Shown in pieces: positions 23,349 to 34,400 of a stretch of DNA of 64,000 nucleotides (position 1 is the first letter of the stretch; each line of letters starts with the position of its first letter). The notes beneath the pieces were generated by a model. It saw nothing but the letters and a program-made list of their open reading frames with translations, was not told the origin of the DNA and searched no databases. Source of the DNA: Acetobacter malorum (GTDB lineage Bacteria; Pseudomonadota; Alphaproteobacteria; Acetobacterales; Acetobacteraceae); contig NZ_JOPG01000005.1 of assembly GCF_002153605.1 (NCBI RefSeq), forward strand, positions 186,001 to 250,000, given 5' to 3'. The position numbers and the translations under genes were made by a program.

Positions 23349-24389
23349 ATGAAACGGCTGTTTTCCCGATTAATGGTTTTAGGCGCGTTGACGCTTTCCG
23401 CGCTGACTGGCGCGGCGCAGGCCGGCACGCCGGTGCGGATTGGCTATATCCCGGTTCTGGGGTCGTCCGCATTGTTTGTGCTGGATGGTGAGGGCTGGGC
23501 GAAGGACGCCGGGCTGGACCTGAATCTGGTGCGCTTTACCTCTGGCCCGCAGGCCATTCAGGCTCTGGTGTCTGGCCGGATTGACGCCTATGTGGCGGGT
23601 GTTCTGCCGCTGTTGCAGGCCCGGGCGCATGGGGCGGACGTTAAGGTGGTGACGGCGGCCTCTGTCGAAGAACTGGAAGTTGTGTCACGCGGCGCGCTGA
23701 GCGCTTTGCTGCCTGTGGGAACAGAAGGCGGTCTTTCTCCGGACGCTCTGAAAGGCATCCTTGAGAAGTTCAGGCAGGAACAGTCTCGCCTGCCGCGTAT
23801 TGCTGCCCAGCCGTCTGGCTCTGTGCCGGACAGCCTGCTGCGGTTCTGGCTGCAGAAGCGTGAGGGAATTAACCCCATTGCATCTTCCGTGAATATTATC
23901 GGGGTGGATATTGATGCCGCTCAGCAGGCCTTTCTGGCCGGAGCGGTGGATGCTGCTGTGCTGAGAGAGCCAGCTCTGACCGTTGTACGCAGCCGCCTGA
24001 AAGACGTGAGAACGTTGGCCAGCGGGCATGACCTGCTGCCGGACCAGCCCGGTTCTGTGCTGGCCATTGTCAAGCCGGATGCGCCCGACCGTCAGGCATG
24101 GGCCAAAGTGCTGGGCGGCCTGTTTGTGCGGGCGACAACGCTGCTGTCTACCCACCCGGATGAAGCCGCTCCGTTTGTCACCAAGGCGCTGGGTGGCGGT
24201 ATTCTGAGCGAAGATGTTTTGAAGAAAGCTCTGGAAGGCTCAGCCTCCCGTTTTGTGAGTGACCCGACCCGCATTATCGAAGGCGTGCGACAGGTGCAGG
24301 ACTTTGAGGTCGAGCAGGGGCTTCTGCGTAAGGCGCAGCCGGTTGAAGAGCTGTTTGATCTGGACCTGTGGCGGCAGCTGAAACCGTGA
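23349..24389 (+). CDS. ABC importer substrate-binding protein (nitrate/sulfonate/taurine class)
   Basis: A 346-residue periplasmic binding protein. A Sec signal peptide ends at about residue 25 (ALTGAAQA, then GTPVRIGYIPVLG). The opening VRIGYIPVLGSSALFVLDGEGWAKDAGLDL, followed by SGPQAIQALVSGRIDAYVAG, matches SsuA/TauA/NMT1-like proteins. The ligand is not evident: sulfonate, taurine, nitrate and pyrimidine-precursor binders all share this fold, and no sulfonatase or monooxygenase gene lies nearby. The permease and ATPase genes follow with overlaps, so it is the first gene of a complete importer operon. Confidence 0.8.
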   Translation: MKRLFSRLMVLGALTLSALTGAAQAGTPVRIGYIPVLGSSALFVLDGEGWAKDAGLDLNLVRFTSGPQAIQALVSGRIDAYVAGVLPLLQARAHGADVKVVTAASVEELEVVSRGALSALLPVGTEGGLSPDALKGILEKFRQEQSRLPRIAAQPSGSVPDSLLRFWLQKREGINPIASSVNIIGVDIDAAQQAFLAGAVDAAVLREPALTVVRSRLKDVRTLASGHDLLPDQPGSVLAIVKPDAPDRQAWAKVLGGLFVRATTLLSTHPDEAAPFVTKALGGGILSEDVLKKALEGSASRFVSDPTRIIEGVRQVQDFEVEQGLLRKAQPVEELFDLDLWRQLKP

Positions 24390-25150
24390 AGGCGGCTCTT
24401 TCTCGACGGCAGCGCGTTGCGTTGTCGGGTTTTGGTCTGCTTGTGTTTTTTGGAGGCTGGGAAGCGGCGGTCCGCACCGGCCTCCTGCCGTCCGGCATGG
24501 TGCCTGCGCCAAGTTCCCTGTGGCAGGCCTGGCTGGATGAAGTGCATGGCGGGTTCTGGCAACAGGCCATTCTGGACAGCCTGAGTCATTATGCGCTGGG
24601 GCTGCTGTTCGGCTCGGTGCTGGGCGCGCTGATCGGGCTGCTGTGCGGCATGGTGCCAGTGCTGGATGCGTTTCTGGCCGGGATTGTGCATCTGCTGCGG
24701 CCCGTGCCGGGGCTGGCATGGGTGCCGTTTGCCATCTTGTGGTTTGGGCTGAACACATCCGGGGCGACCTTTGTGATCGCCATTTCCGTATTCTGGATCA
24801 ATTTCTACGCGGCTTACGCGGCGGTGCGGAGTGTGGACCCGGAACTGTATGAACTGGCCTCGGCCTTCGGGCATGGCAGCTTTTTCGGACGTCTGTTCAA
24901 GGTTGTGTTGCCAGCCTCCGCGCCGGGTGTGATGGCCGGGCTCAGAACCGGGCTGGGGCAGGGCTGGATGTCTGTTGTGGCGGCGGAGCTGTTTGGTGTG
25001 CCGGGTATTGGCGCGCGGATGATGCAGGCGTCCAGCCTTCTGGCGACTGATGTTGTTGTAGTTTATATGCTGACTATGGCTCTTCTGTATGCAGTGACGG
25101 ATTTTCTCTTCGGCTTTGTGCGCCTGCGTGTGCTGCGGTGGCAGGCATGA
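24386..25150 (+). CDS. ABC importer permease (SsuC/TauC type)
   Basis: A 254-residue membrane subunit with about six hydrophobic segments. The coupling (EAA) loop is YELASAFGHGSFFGRLFKVVLPASAPGVMAGLRTGLGQGW in substance, running from about residue 153. The GTG at 24386 overlaps the stop of the binding-protein gene as GTGA and is favoured; another GTG at 24368 would add six residues. It partners the preceding binding protein and the following ATPase. Confidence 0.8.
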   Translation: MKAALSRRQRVALSGFGLLVFFGGWEAAVRTGLLPSGMVPAPSSLWQAWLDEVHGGFWQQAILDSLSHYALGLLFGSVLGALIGLLCGMVPVLDAFLAGIVHLLRPVPGLAWVPFAILWFGLNTSGATFVIAISVFWINFYAAYAAVRSVDPELYELASAFGHGSFFGRLFKVVLPASAPGVMAGLRTGLGQGWMSVVAAELFGVPGIGARMMQASSLLATDVVVVYMLTMALLYAVTDFLFGFVRLRVLRWQA

Positions 25151-25959
25151 GTGAGGCGATGCCGCTGGCGCGGCTGGATGATGTCGGCCTCTCTCATGAT
25201 GGCGGTGAGACGTTCATTTTGCGGCACGTCAGCCTGAATTTGCACAAAGGGGAGTTTGTCGCCCTGCTGGGGCCGTCTGGCGTGGGGAAGTCCACGCTGC
25301 TGCGGGTGCTGATGGGGCTGAGCAAGCCGTCCGAAGGCTCTGTAACTGGTCCGCAGGATGATGTGGGGGCAGCCGAAGGCCGCTCTGCTGGCAAGCGCCG
25401 GGCGCAGGCGCTTGTCTTTCAGGATGCGCGGCTGATGCCCTGGCGCTCGGTGTTGCGGAATGTTGCCTTTGGTCTGGAAGGGCTGGGGCTGAACCGGCAG
25501 GAAAAGCGGGAGCGCGCTCTGGACGCTTTGCGGCTGGTCGGGCTGGAAGAGGCGGCCGATCGCTGGCCCAAGCGGCTCTCCGGTGGCCAGCGGCAGCGTG
25601 TGGGGGTGGCACGGGCGCTGACCGTGGACCCCGACCTCTTGCTGATGGATGAACCGTTTGGCGCGCTGGACCCGATTACACGCAATAGCCTGCAGGATGA
25701 GCTGCTGCGGATCTGGCAGCAGACCCATAAGACAGTGCTGTTTGTCACCCATGATATTGAGGAAGCCCTGAAGCTGGCGACCCGTATTGTCGTGCTGTCT
25801 GGCTCTCCTGCCGGGATTACCGGAGAGCTGACGATTGGGGCTGAGCAAAAGACGCCGGACTCGCCAGCTTTCAGAATGTATGCGGCCAGGCTGCGGGCGA
25901 TGATTGCAGGCGAACCGGACCCCGGTGGCGCTCCTTACTGGCGTTCTGCGGAAATTTAA
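25147..25959 (+). CDS. ABC importer ATPase (SsuB/TauB type)
   Basis: A 270-residue ATP-binding subunit. Walker A GPSGVGKST is at 42-50, the signature LSGGQ at 144-148, and Walker B ends in Asp168-Glu169 (LLMDEPFGALD). The Q-loop VFQDARLMPW and switch histidine (FVTHDIEEAL) are intact. The ATG at 25147 overlaps the permease stop as ATGA; a GTG three codons upstream is an alternative. It completes the importer. Confidence 0.85.
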   Translation: MSEAMPLARLDDVGLSHDGGETFILRHVSLNLHKGEFVALLGPSGVGKSTLLRVLMGLSKPSEGSVTGPQDDVGAAEGRSAGKRRAQALVFQDARLMPWRSVLRNVAFGLEGLGLNRQEKRERALDALRLVGLEEAADRWPKRLSGGQRQRVGVARALTVDPDLLLMDEPFGALDPITRNSLQDELLRIWQQTHKTVLFVTHDIEEALKLATRIVVLSGSPAGITGELTIGAEQKTPDSPAFRMYAARLRAMIAGEPDPGGAPYWRSAEI

Positions 25960-25981
25960 TTTTTTTCCAAGAAAGTGCCGT

Positions 25982-26015
25982 CATGACGCATCTCTCTGCG
26001 CAAGAGTGCGTTATG
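25982..26015 (+). other. Long imperfect hairpin ahead of the DUF883-like gene
   Basis: CATGACGCA (25982-25990) pairs with TGCGTTATG (26007-26015) with one wobble, and inside it CTCT pairs with AGAG around GCGCA. No T run follows. It may be the 3' end of the importer transcript or a leader element of the next gene. Confidence 0.35.
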
Positions 26016-26044
26016 AGGAGTCATGAGTAAGGGGAGGGTTTCCT

Positions 26045-26284
26045 ATGAGCGACGAAAAAACGGTTGAGCACAAACTCGAAGAAGGCATTGGCCGCGTGCA
26101 GGACGGTGCTGAAAGTCTTTTAAACAAGGCGAAAGATCAGGCGGAAGATGTCACGTCCTGCAACAAGGGCTGTGCCGCACTAGATGCGGTGCGGGACTGC
26201 GTTGCGGATCAGCCTGTGATTGCTGCCTCAGCCGCTGGCCTGCTTGGCTTTATTTTGGGCGCCGTGATTGCCCGCAAATCCTGA
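26045..26284 (+). CDS. Small DUF883-like (ElaB/YqjD type) membrane-anchored protein
   Basis: A 79-residue protein: a charged helical region (KLEEGIGRVQDGAESLLNKAKDQAED), then a C-terminal anchor DQPVIAASAAGLLGFILGAVIARK of the ElaB/YqjD/DUF883 kind. In enterobacteria such proteins are induced in stationary phase and bind ribosomes at the membrane; that role is known for the family and not shown here. Three cysteines lie in the linker (SCNKGC, then DC), which is unusual for such a short anchor protein. The ribosome-binding site GGGGAGGG precedes the ATG. Confidence 0.7.
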   Translation: MSDEKTVEHKLEEGIGRVQDGAESLLNKAKDQAEDVTSCNKGCAALDAVRDCVADQPVIAASAAGLLGFILGAVIARKS

Positions 26285-26336
26285 TTTAAAGAAGCCAACG
26301 GGCTCGTTGGTTCAAAACATATAAGGACGTACGTAC

Positions 26337-26513
26337 ATGCTGAAAATGGCGCTTTTCTTTCTGGTTATCTCTATCATCGCGGGTCTGTTCGGCTTTGGCG
26401 GTATTTCTTCCGCTGCTGCCGGCATGGCAAAAATTCTGTTCTTTATCGCGATTGTTCTGTTCGTGGTGTTCCTGGTCATTGCTCTGCTGGCAGGCCGGTC
26501 ACTCACCCGATAA
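26337..26513 (+). CDS. DUF1328 (YtjA/UPF0391) small membrane protein
   Basis: A 58-residue protein starting [20 protein letters not shown], with [19 protein letters not shown] and a second hydrophobic segment ending in LLAGRSLTR. Length, two membrane helices and the FGFGGIS...AGMAKILF pattern match the DUF1328 family, whose role is unknown but often linked to stress conditions. The ribosome-binding site AAGGACG is just upstream. A hairpin CCAACG/CGTTGG (26295-26310) separates it from the previous gene, suggesting cotranscription with differential stability. Confidence 0.8.
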   Translation: MLKMALFFLVISIIAGLFGFGGISSAAAGMAKILFFIAIVLFVVFLVIALLAGRSLTR

Positions 26514-26532
26514 GCGGTTCAGTCCGCTGTAA

Positions 26533-26570
26533 TAAAAAAGCCCCTGTCCGAAAGGAGAGGGGCTTTTTTT
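26533..26570. terminator. Bidirectional terminator between convergent units
   Basis: GCCCCT (26540-26545) pairs with AGGGGC (26558-26563), flanked by a run of five A on the left and seven T on the right, so it can act on both strands. It ends the DUF1328 gene on the plus strand and the RND efflux operon on the minus strand. Confidence 0.85.
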
Positions 26571-26576
26571 GTAACC

Positions 26577-28133
26577 TCAGTTTTTATCTTTCTGAATGAA
26601 AGACGGCAGGAACGGATTATCCGTCTGCATGGAATTCTTGCTGGGGAGTTCGGACGCATCCCAGCCGCCGCCAAGATTTTCAATCAGCGTCACGGAATCC
26701 AGCATCCGGTTCTGCTGGATCTGGAGCGCGGTTTCCGCATTGGAAAGCGCTGTGACTTCCGAGGTGATGACGGTCGTATAAATCTCTGTGCCCGCCATAT
26801 ACTGGTTGAATGCCACAGTAACGGCGCGGTTGGAGGCTTTGACGGCCACATCCTGCTGGTCAGCCTGCTGGGCCAGCACGCGCAGGTTAGCCAGCTGATC
26901 TTCCACGCCTTGCAGTGCCGTCAGCACGGCCTGACGATAGGTGGCGACGTAATAGTCGTAATTGGCGTTGGCTTCATGCACGGCAGCGGTGCGGCTGCCA
27001 CCGGAGAACAAGGTTTCCGTGGCCGAGGCCCCCAAAGACCAGATTCGGTTAGCCACCTGCACCAGCGTGCCCACCGGGTCCCCGCTATAAGAATAGGAGG
27101 CGGTGAGCTTCACGTCCGGGTAGAAGGCGGCAATGGCGGCGCCAATCTGGGCGTTATATTCTTCCATCCGGCGCTCAGCCGCAGCCACATCCGGGCGGCG
27201 TTGTAGCAGGTCCGCAGGGACCGTCACCGGAATGGCGGGCACGCTTCGGGGCAGGGCGCCGGGGGCGATGGAAACTTCCGCCGGGGGCTTGCCAATCAGA
27301 ATGGCAATGGCGTGTTCATACTGCGCACGGGCCGCCTGTGTGGCGGTGGACTGGGCGCGGGTCTGTTCCAGCTGGGTCTGTGCCTGTAGCAGTGTGGTCG
27401 GCGTGGCTGTCCCGGCATCATACTGGTTTTTGGTGATCTGGTAGGAGCGTTCATAGAACTTCACGTTCCGTTCCAGCAGATCATGCAGGCTGTCCTGATA
27501 GCGCATGTTGAAATACGCCGTGGCCAGCTGCGCCTGATAGGACAGGCGCGCATTAGCGAGATCCGCCGCACTGGCCTGCGCTTCCGTCACCTGAGCCTGA
27601 ATCTGGCGGCGGATTTTGCCCCACAGATCCAGATCCCACGAGGCCGTGGGCCCCATGCCGTAGGTGTTTTCCGTCGTGTTCGACGGGGTGTAGCCCGAGG
27701 AGGATGAGCCATCCCCGCCATAATTGATGATGGTGCCCGAAGAGCGTGAGCCACGGCCCGAACTCTGCCGGTTGAAGGAGAGTGAGCCACTGAGCGTCGG
27801 ATAAAGCTGAGCGCGCACCGAGTTGATGGTCGCACGGGCGTTCCGGTAGCGGGCGTCATACTCCAGCACGTTCTGGTTGTTCAGCGCGACCTGCGCTTCC
27901 AGCTCGTTCAGCGTGGGGTCGTTATAAATGGTCCACCATGTGCCCTTGGGCAGCTCCGCCAGCGCGGGTTTGGCATAGTTCCAGCCCGGTGCCGGGCGCA
28001 GTTCCTTGAACTGCGGTGAGACAATGGCGGACGGGCGCTTGTAGGTGGGGCCGACCATGCAGCCTGTCAGAACAAGCGGTGCCAGCAGGATACTCAGGCG
28101 GCGAGAAGACGGACGGAGAGGGAAATGCTTCAT
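26577..28133 (-). CDS. RND efflux outer-membrane lipoprotein (NodT/OprM family)
   Basis: A 518-residue outer-membrane channel protein. The N-terminus is a lipoprotein signal with lipobox LTGC (MVGPTYKRPS after the cysteine), and two outer-membrane efflux repeats follow, including DLWGKIRRQIQAQVTEAQAS and ALQGVEDQLANLRVLAQQAD. It forms the exit duct of the tripartite pump encoded directly upstream; the gap to the second RND gene is eight bases. Low-complexity Ser/Gly-rich residues (RGSRSSGTIINYGGDGSSSS) sit at about 125-145. Confidence 0.88.
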   Translation of the reverse strand: MKHFPLRPSSRRLSILLAPLVLTGCMVGPTYKRPSAIVSPQFKELRPAPGWNYAKPALAELPKGTWWTIYNDPTLNELEAQVALNNQNVLEYDARYRNARATINSVRAQLYPTLSGSLSFNRQSSGRGSRSSGTIINYGGDGSSSSGYTPSNTTENTYGMGPTASWDLDLWGKIRRQIQAQVTEAQASAADLANARLSYQAQLATAYFNMRYQDSLHDLLERNVKFYERSYQITKNQYDAGTATPTTLLQAQTQLEQTRAQSTATQAARAQYEHAIAILIGKPPAEVSIAPGALPRSVPAIPVTVPADLLQRRPDVAAAERRMEEYNAQIGAAIAAFYPDVKLTASYSYSGDPVGTLVQVANRIWSLGASATETLFSGGSRTAAVHEANANYDYYVATYRQAVLTALQGVEDQLANLRVLAQQADQQDVAVKASNRAVTVAFNQYMAGTEIYTTVITSEVTALSNAETALQIQQNRMLDSVTLIENLGGGWDASELPSKNSMQTDNPFLPSFIQKDKN

Positions 28134-28141
28134 CGGGCGTA

Positions 28142-31100
28142 TCAGGTATCTTGCATGTTGTGAGAGAGGCGGAGAGAGCGTGTGTGCCGTCGGGCAAAGC
28201 GCAGGCGCAACCCGTCCAGCATGAGGTAGATAACGGGCGTTGTATAAAGCGTGAGCGCCTGACTGACGATAAGGCCGCCCACAATCGCAATTCCCAGCGG
28301 GCGGCGCAACTCAGCGCCGTAGCCGTTGGCGATAATCAGGGGCGCAGCTCCCAGAGCGGCAGCGACAGACGTCATCATAATAGGGCGAAAACGCAGCAGG
28401 CAGGCCGTGCGGATGGAGTCCAGCGAGGAGAGGTTCTGCTCGCGTTCGGCCTCAATGGCGAAATCCACCAGCATGATGGCGTTTTTCTTGACGATGCCGA
28501 TCAGCAGGATCACGCCAATCATGGCGATCAGCGAAAATTCCTCGCCGGCGAGCTGGAGTGCCAGCAGAGCGCCAACCCCTGCGGAGGGCAGGGTGGAAAG
28601 GATGGTCAGCGGATGCACATAGCTCTCATACAGCACGCCCAGCGTAATATAGACGGCGGCGAGTGCTGCCAGAATCAGGATGGGCTCGTCATTCACCGTT
28701 TGCTGGAACTGCGCGGCATTGCCCGCAAAGGTGCCGTGGACGGTGGGCGGCATATGCAGAGAGACCTGAGCGGCCTGCAAAACCTGCGTCGCCGTGCCCA
28801 GAGAGACCCCCTTGGCCAGATTGAACGAGATAGTGGTAGCGACGGACTGGCCCTGATGATTGATGGACAGTGCTGTTTTGGCGGGCACCAGTTTGGACAC
28901 CAGCGTAAGCGGCACCATGGTTTCCGATGAGGTGCTGACGGCCGACCCATTGGACGCACTCGCGCCACCCGCCAGAGCGTTGGCAATCTGGTTCTTGAAA
29001 GACTGGCTGCTCAGGCTGGAGGAGCTGCTGTTGCCTGCGGAATCCATCCCGGAGGAATCCCGCCGGACGCGCACGGTATTGGACTTTGTGCCGCCCCCGG
29101 CAGACCCGCCGGAGACACTGACCCAGACCTGATTGAGTGAATTGGGACTGGACCAGTGCTGAGGGTCCGCTTCCATCACTACATGGTACTGATTGAGCGC
29201 GTTATAAATGACGGACGCTGAACGCTGGCCGAAGGCGTCATACAGCGTATTGGCCAGAAGCTGGGGGGTAATTTCCACACGCGCAGAGGTGTTGCGGTCA
29301 ATCTGCACATCAATGGCGGAGCCGCCCTGCTGAACGTCGGAGGAGAGATCCGTAAATTCCGAATGATGTTGCAGGGCAGCCAGCAGCTTGCTGGTCCATG
29401 TATAGAGTTCGGAGGCGGACTCCCCTTGCAGCGTATACTGGTAGGACGCATTGCTCTGCCGCGCCCCGGCTCGCACGGCACCGGGCTGCATGAGGAAGAA
29501 CTGCGCGCCCACCAGATGGCTGAGCTTGCGCGTGACGCGGGCAATCAGATCTGTCGGGGTGTCTGAGCGGTCAGCCTTGTCCTTGAGTTGCAGGAACAGG
29601 TTGGCCTGATTGGAGCCGCGGCCGCCGATAAAGCTGGAGACGCTCTGCACGTCCTTGTCCTTCAGAATGGTCTTCTGAACATCCACCAGCTTTTGGGACA
29701 GTGCTGTGAAGGAAATGGACTGGTCACCCTGGAGGTGGCCCATCAGCATACCGGTATCTTCCGTGGGGAAGAAGCCTTTGGGCATGCGGACAAACAGCGC
29801 CACAATCAGTGCAAGCGTGAGCGGCAGGCTGAGCAGCACCAGTTTACGGTGCGTCAGCGCCACGTCCAGCGAGCGCGCATAACCTGACTGCAAGGCGTTA
29901 AGCACGGTGGTAATGGCCGCGGCAATGCGACGCAGGAAAGCTGGTGTGCTGCCCGGCTTGCGCGGGGTGAGCAGTTGCGCGGCCATCATGGGCGTGAGGG
30001 TGAGGGACAGCACCATGGACACCAGAATGGTGATGGAGACCGTCATCGCAAATTCATGGAATAGCCGTCCGGCCAGACCGCCCAGCAGCAGGATGGGCAG
30101 GAAGACCGCAATGAGCGAAATGGAGATGGACAGCACCGTAAAGGCGACTTCTCCCGTGCCGCGAATGGCGGCATCCCGCGCGGAATAGCCCTGCTCGATG
30201 TAGCGGGCGATATTTTCCATCACCACAATGGCATCATCCACCACAAAGCCGGTGGAAACGGTCAGAGCCATGAGGGACATGTTGTCCAGTGAATAGCCGA
30301 GGGTGGCCATCACGCCGAAGGTCGCCACAATGGAGGTTGGCACGACAACGGCCGGGATGAGCGTCATGCGGCCGGAGTGCAGGAACGCCAGCACTACCAG
30401 CACGACCAGAATGACCGAGACGATGAGGGTATATTGCGTATCCGCCAGCGAGGCACGGATGGTCAGGGACCGGTCCAGCCCCACATGCAGGTCCACACCG
30501 CCGGGCAAGGCCGCTTGCAGGAGCGGCATTTTGGCGTTGATCTGATCGACCGTCTTGATGGTGTTCGCCCCGGCCTGCGGGAAGACAACGGCAATGACGG
30601 ACCGGGAGCCGTTATAATAGCCAGCGTTGCGGAGGTCTTCCACGCTGTCCTGCACATAGGCCACGTCTGACAACCGCACGGGGCGATTGTTACGCCAGGC
30701 AATAATCAGGTCCCGGTAATCCTGCGCGCTGCGGGCCTGATCGTTCGTATCCAGCGTAAAGCGCAGGCCGTTCTGGTCTACAATGCCTTTGGGCGTGTTG
30801 GCATTGGCGGAGGCCAGTGCGGCGCGGACGTCTTCAAAACTGATGCCGTATTTGTAGAGCGGGTGCGGGTTGATTTCCACACGCACAGCCGGCAGCGCAC
30901 TCCCGCTGATTTCCACTTCCCCCACACCCTCAATCTGAGAAAGCTGCTGTTCCAGAACGTTGGTGGCGTAATCATAGAGCTGCGGCTGGGTGTGTGTGTC
31001 TGACGTGAGCGCCAGAATCAGGATAGGCGCGCCGTTGGGGTTGGCCTTGGAGTAAGACGGGTTCTGCCGCAGGGAAGAGGGCAGATCCGCATGCGAGGCC

Positions 31101-31438
31101 TGAAGGGCGGCTTCCACATCGCGCGCAGCACCGTTGATATCGCGCGAGAGCGCGAATTGCAGGGTGATGCGTGTGGTGTTCTGGGAGGACTGGGACGTCA
31201 TTTCCGTGAGGTCCGCAATCTGGCCCAGATGCCGCTCCAGCGGGGCGGCGACGGCACTGGCGATTTCTTCCGGTGAGCCGCCAGCCTGACGGGCCTGCAC
31301 CTGAATGACCGGGAAATCGACGTTCGGCAGGTCCGCAACCGGGAGGCTTCTGTACCCCAGCGCTCCGGCAAGCAGAAGCGCTACGGTCAGCAGAATGGTG
31401 GCAACAGGCCGGTCAATGAAGATCCGGCTGAAGTTCAC
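28142..31438 (-). CDS. mdtC: RND efflux transporter, MdtC/MuxC type
   Basis: A 1098-residue inner-membrane RND pump. The N-terminus ([24 protein letters not shown]), the proton-relay pair in [14 protein letters not shown] and the lysine of [13 protein letters not shown] are intact, with 12 membrane segments and two large periplasmic loops. It exceeds the usual length of about 1030-1040. The excess lies largely in a Ser/Gly/Asn-rich insertion at about 770-835 ([14 protein letters not shown], then [19 protein letters not shown]) within the second periplasmic domain. It overlaps mdtB by four bases, as expected for a heteromeric MdtBC pump. Confidence 0.9.
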   Translation of the reverse strand: MNFSRIFIDRPVATILLTVALLLAGALGYRSLPVADLPNVDFPVIQVQARQAGGSPEEIASAVAAPLERHLGQIADLTEMTSQSSQNTTRITLQFALSRDINGAARDVEAALQASHADLPSSLRQNPSYSKANPNGAPILILALTSDTHTQPQLYDYATNVLEQQLSQIEGVGEVEISGSALPAVRVEINPHPLYKYGISFEDVRAALASANANTPKGIVDQNGLRFTLDTNDQARSAQDYRDLIIAWRNNRPVRLSDVAYVQDSVEDLRNAGYYNGSRSVIAVVFPQAGANTIKTVDQINAKMPLLQAALPGGVDLHVGLDRSLTIRASLADTQYTLIVSVILVVLVVLAFLHSGRMTLIPAVVVPTSIVATFGVMATLGYSLDNMSLMALTVSTGFVVDDAIVVMENIARYIEQGYSARDAAIRGTGEVAFTVLSISISLIAVFLPILLLGGLAGRLFHEFAMTVSITILVSMVLSLTLTPMMAAQLLTPRKPGSTPAFLRRIAAAITTVLNALQSGYARSLDVALTHRKLVLLSLPLTLALIVALFVRMPKGFFPTEDTGMLMGHLQGDQSISFTALSQKLVDVQKTILKDKDVQSVSSFIGGRGSNQANLFLQLKDKADRSDTPTDLIARVTRKLSHLVGAQFFLMQPGAVRAGARQSNASYQYTLQGESASELYTWTSKLLAALQHHSEFTDLSSDVQQGGSAIDVQIDRNTSARVEITPQLLANTLYDAFGQRSASVIYNALNQYHVVMEADPQHWSSPNSLNQVWVSVSGGSAGGGTKSNTVRVRRDSSGMDSAGNSSSSSLSSQSFKNQIANALAGGASASNGSAVSTSSETMVPLTLVSKLVPAKTALSINHQGQSVATTISFNLAKGVSLGTATQVLQAAQVSLHMPPTVHGTFAGNAAQFQQTVNDEPILILAALAAVYITLGVLYESYVHPLTILSTLPSAGVGALLALQLAGEEFSLIAMIGVILLIGIVKKNAIMLVDFAIEAEREQNLSSLDSIRTACLLRFRPIMMTSVAAALGAAPLIIANGYGAELRRPLGIAIVGGLIVSQALTLYTTPVIYLMLDGLRLRFARRHTRSLRLSHNMQDT

Positions 31439-34400
31439 GAGTTAACCTGTCCGGTTTGAGGGGACTGGGTGGGAGGCAGGTCATTGCGGTGACGCCACGT
31501 GTTCCAGCGATGCGCCCACGTATCCAGCGTCAGATAGATCACCGGGGTAGTGAACAGCGTGAGCAGCTGGGAGAGCGCCAGACCGCCGATAATGGTCAGC
31601 CCCAGCGGGTAACGCAGTTCAGACCCCGTGCCATTGGAGATGACCATCGGCACAGCGCCGAGCATGGCGGCCAGCGTCGTCATCAGAATGGGACGGAAAC
31701 GCAGGGTAGCGGCCTGACGGATGGACTGGAGAGAGTCCATGCCATGCTCGCGTTCAGCATCCAGCGCGAAGTCGATCATCATGATGGCGTTTTTCTTCAC
31801 GATGCCAATCAGCAGCACGATGCCGATAATGCCCATCACATCCAGATCAACCCCGGCCACAATCAGCGTCAGCAGCGCGCCAATGGCGGCGGAGGGCAGG
31901 GTGGAGAGAATGGTGATGGGGTGAATGAAGCTCTCGTAGAGAATACCCAGCACGATATAGACCGCGATCAGCGCTGCCGCGACGAGGAACAGCTCGTTGC
32001 TCAGGGAGCCTTCAAACGCGGCTGCCGTGCCCTGAAAGGACGTCTGGAAGGACGAGGGCAGTTTGATCTCTTCTTCCACCTTGCGGATGGCCGCCGTGGC
32101 ATCCCCCAGCGCATAGCCGGGCGCGAGGTTGAAGGAGACGGTCGTGGCCGGGAACTGCCCGAAATGCGTAATCAGCAGCGGGGCCTTGCCTTTTGTCACG
32201 GTGGTGACAGCGGCCAGCGGCACCAGCCCGGAGGTTGGGGAACGGGTGGGTCCAGAGGCGCTTTCCCCCGAGTTCCCGCCAATGCCCGGCAGATAAATCT
32301 GGTTGAGGGAGGCGAGATTAGTCTGGAAGGCCGGGTCGGCTTCCAGAATCACGCGATACTGGTTGGACTGCGTATAGATGGTGGAAATCTGCCGCTGGCC
32401 AAAGGAGTCATACAGCACGTTATCAATGGTCTGCGGCGTGATGGAGTAGCGCGCCCCGGTGGTGCGATCCAGCGTGACATGCGCCACCAGCCCTTCGGCC
32501 TGAAGGTCGGAGGTCACATCGGCCAGAGCCGGCTCCTGCCGCAGGCGGTCCAGCAGTTTGGGGATCCACGTATTGAAGGTTGCGGAATCCGGGTTTTCTA
32601 GCAGGAACTGATACTGCGTGGCGGTGACAGTCGTATCCAGCGAGAGATCCTGAATAGGCTGCATATACAGCTTGATCCCGGCAACCTGAGACGTTTCCTG
32701 TTCCAGACGGCGCGCAATGGTGGAGGCGCTGTCTGAGCGGTCATCATGCGGGCGCAGGTTGATGAGGAAGCGGCCCTGATTGAGCGTGGCGTTCTGCCCG
32801 TCTACCCCCACAAAGGAGGAGAGGGAGACCACATCCGGGTCTTTCAGCAGCACACGCGCCAGCGCCTGCTGGTGTTCCTTCATGCTCTCAAACGAGATGG
32901 CCTGAGACGCGACGGAAATCCCCTGAATGACGCCGGTATCCTGCGCGGGGAAGAACCCCTTGGGGATGATGAACGCCAGAACGCCGGTTAGCACCAGTGT
33001 GCCGACAGCCACGCACAGGGTCAGCACCCGGTGGGCCAGAACCACATCCAGAGCGCGGTCATACCCGGCAATCAGCTTTTCCGTGGCCACTTCCATGCGG
33101 GCGGACCAACGCTGGAAAGCGGTGGTGGCGTGGGCTTCATCATGCGGGCGTTCGCTGAGGATACGGGCGCACATCATGGGCACCAGCGTCAGCGAGACCA
33201 CGGCGGACAGCACAATGGTGATGGACAGCGTGAGCGCAAATTCATGGAATAGGCGGCCTACCACATCACCCATGAACAGCAGCGGAATGAGCACCGCAAT
33301 CAGCGAGATGGTCAGTGAGATAATGGTAAAGCCGATTTCCCCCGCACCCTTGATGGCGGCGGTCATCCGGTCTTCACCCGCTTCCACGTACCGCGAGATG
33401 TTCTCGATCATCACGATGGCATCATCGACCACAAAGCCGGTGGCGATGGTGAGAGCCATGAGTGAAAGGTTATCGAGCGAGAAGCCGAGCAGATACATAA
33501 TCGCCAGCGTGCCGATAATGGAAAGCGGCACGGACAGGCTGGGGATGATGGTGGCCGGAATGTTGCGCAGGAAAACGAAGATCACGCCAACAACCAGCAC
33601 CAGCGCCAGAAACAGCTCGAACTCCACGTCCGAGACAGAGGCGCGAATGGTGGTGGTGCGGTCTGTCAGCGGCACAATATCAATGCCCGGCGGGAGCGCC
33701 TTGCGCAGGACGGGCAGGGCGGACTGAATATTGTCCACCACGGAAATGACGTTCGCACCCGGCTGGCGCTGGACATTCATGATCAGTGCCGGCGTCAGGT
33801 TGGACCACGCGGCAAGCTGCGTGTTTTCCGCACCGATGACGACGGTCGCCACATCCCGGATACGGACAGGCCCGCTGTTCTGGTAGGCAATGACCTGATT
33901 GAGCAGCATATCGACATTGGTAATCTGGCCATCAACCCGCAGCGTCGCCGCCCGGGTTGCGCCATCAAACGTGCCGGTCGGGGAGTTGACGTTCACGTTG
34001 CCGATGGTGGTGCGCAGTGTATCCAGATCAATCCCGTAAGACGTCAGCTTGGGGATGTTGACGCGGACGCGAATGGCCTTGCGATTACCGCCAGAGAGCG
34101 TGACCAGCCCGACGCCGGAAATCTGGCTGATTTTCTGGGCCAGACGGGTATCAACATAGTCTTCCACTTCCGGCAGAGGGATGGTGGAGGACGTAATGCC
34201 CAGCGTCAGCACGGGCGTGTCTGCCGGGTTCACCTTGGCGTAGACCGGCGGTGCGGGAAGGTCAGTCGGCAGGAGGGAGTTGGCCTGATTGATGGCCGCC
34301 TGCACTTCCTGCTCGGCCACATCCATGGACATGGTGAGGTTAAAGCGCAGGGTAATGACGGATGCGCCCCCGGAGGAGCGCGAGGTCATTTGGTCCAGCC

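Noticed and set aside
31456-32601. 381-codon plus-strand open frame opposite mdtB
   Set aside because: It is antisense to a certain RND pump gene; its composition (Gln, Arg, His, Gly) is typical of an antisense frame.
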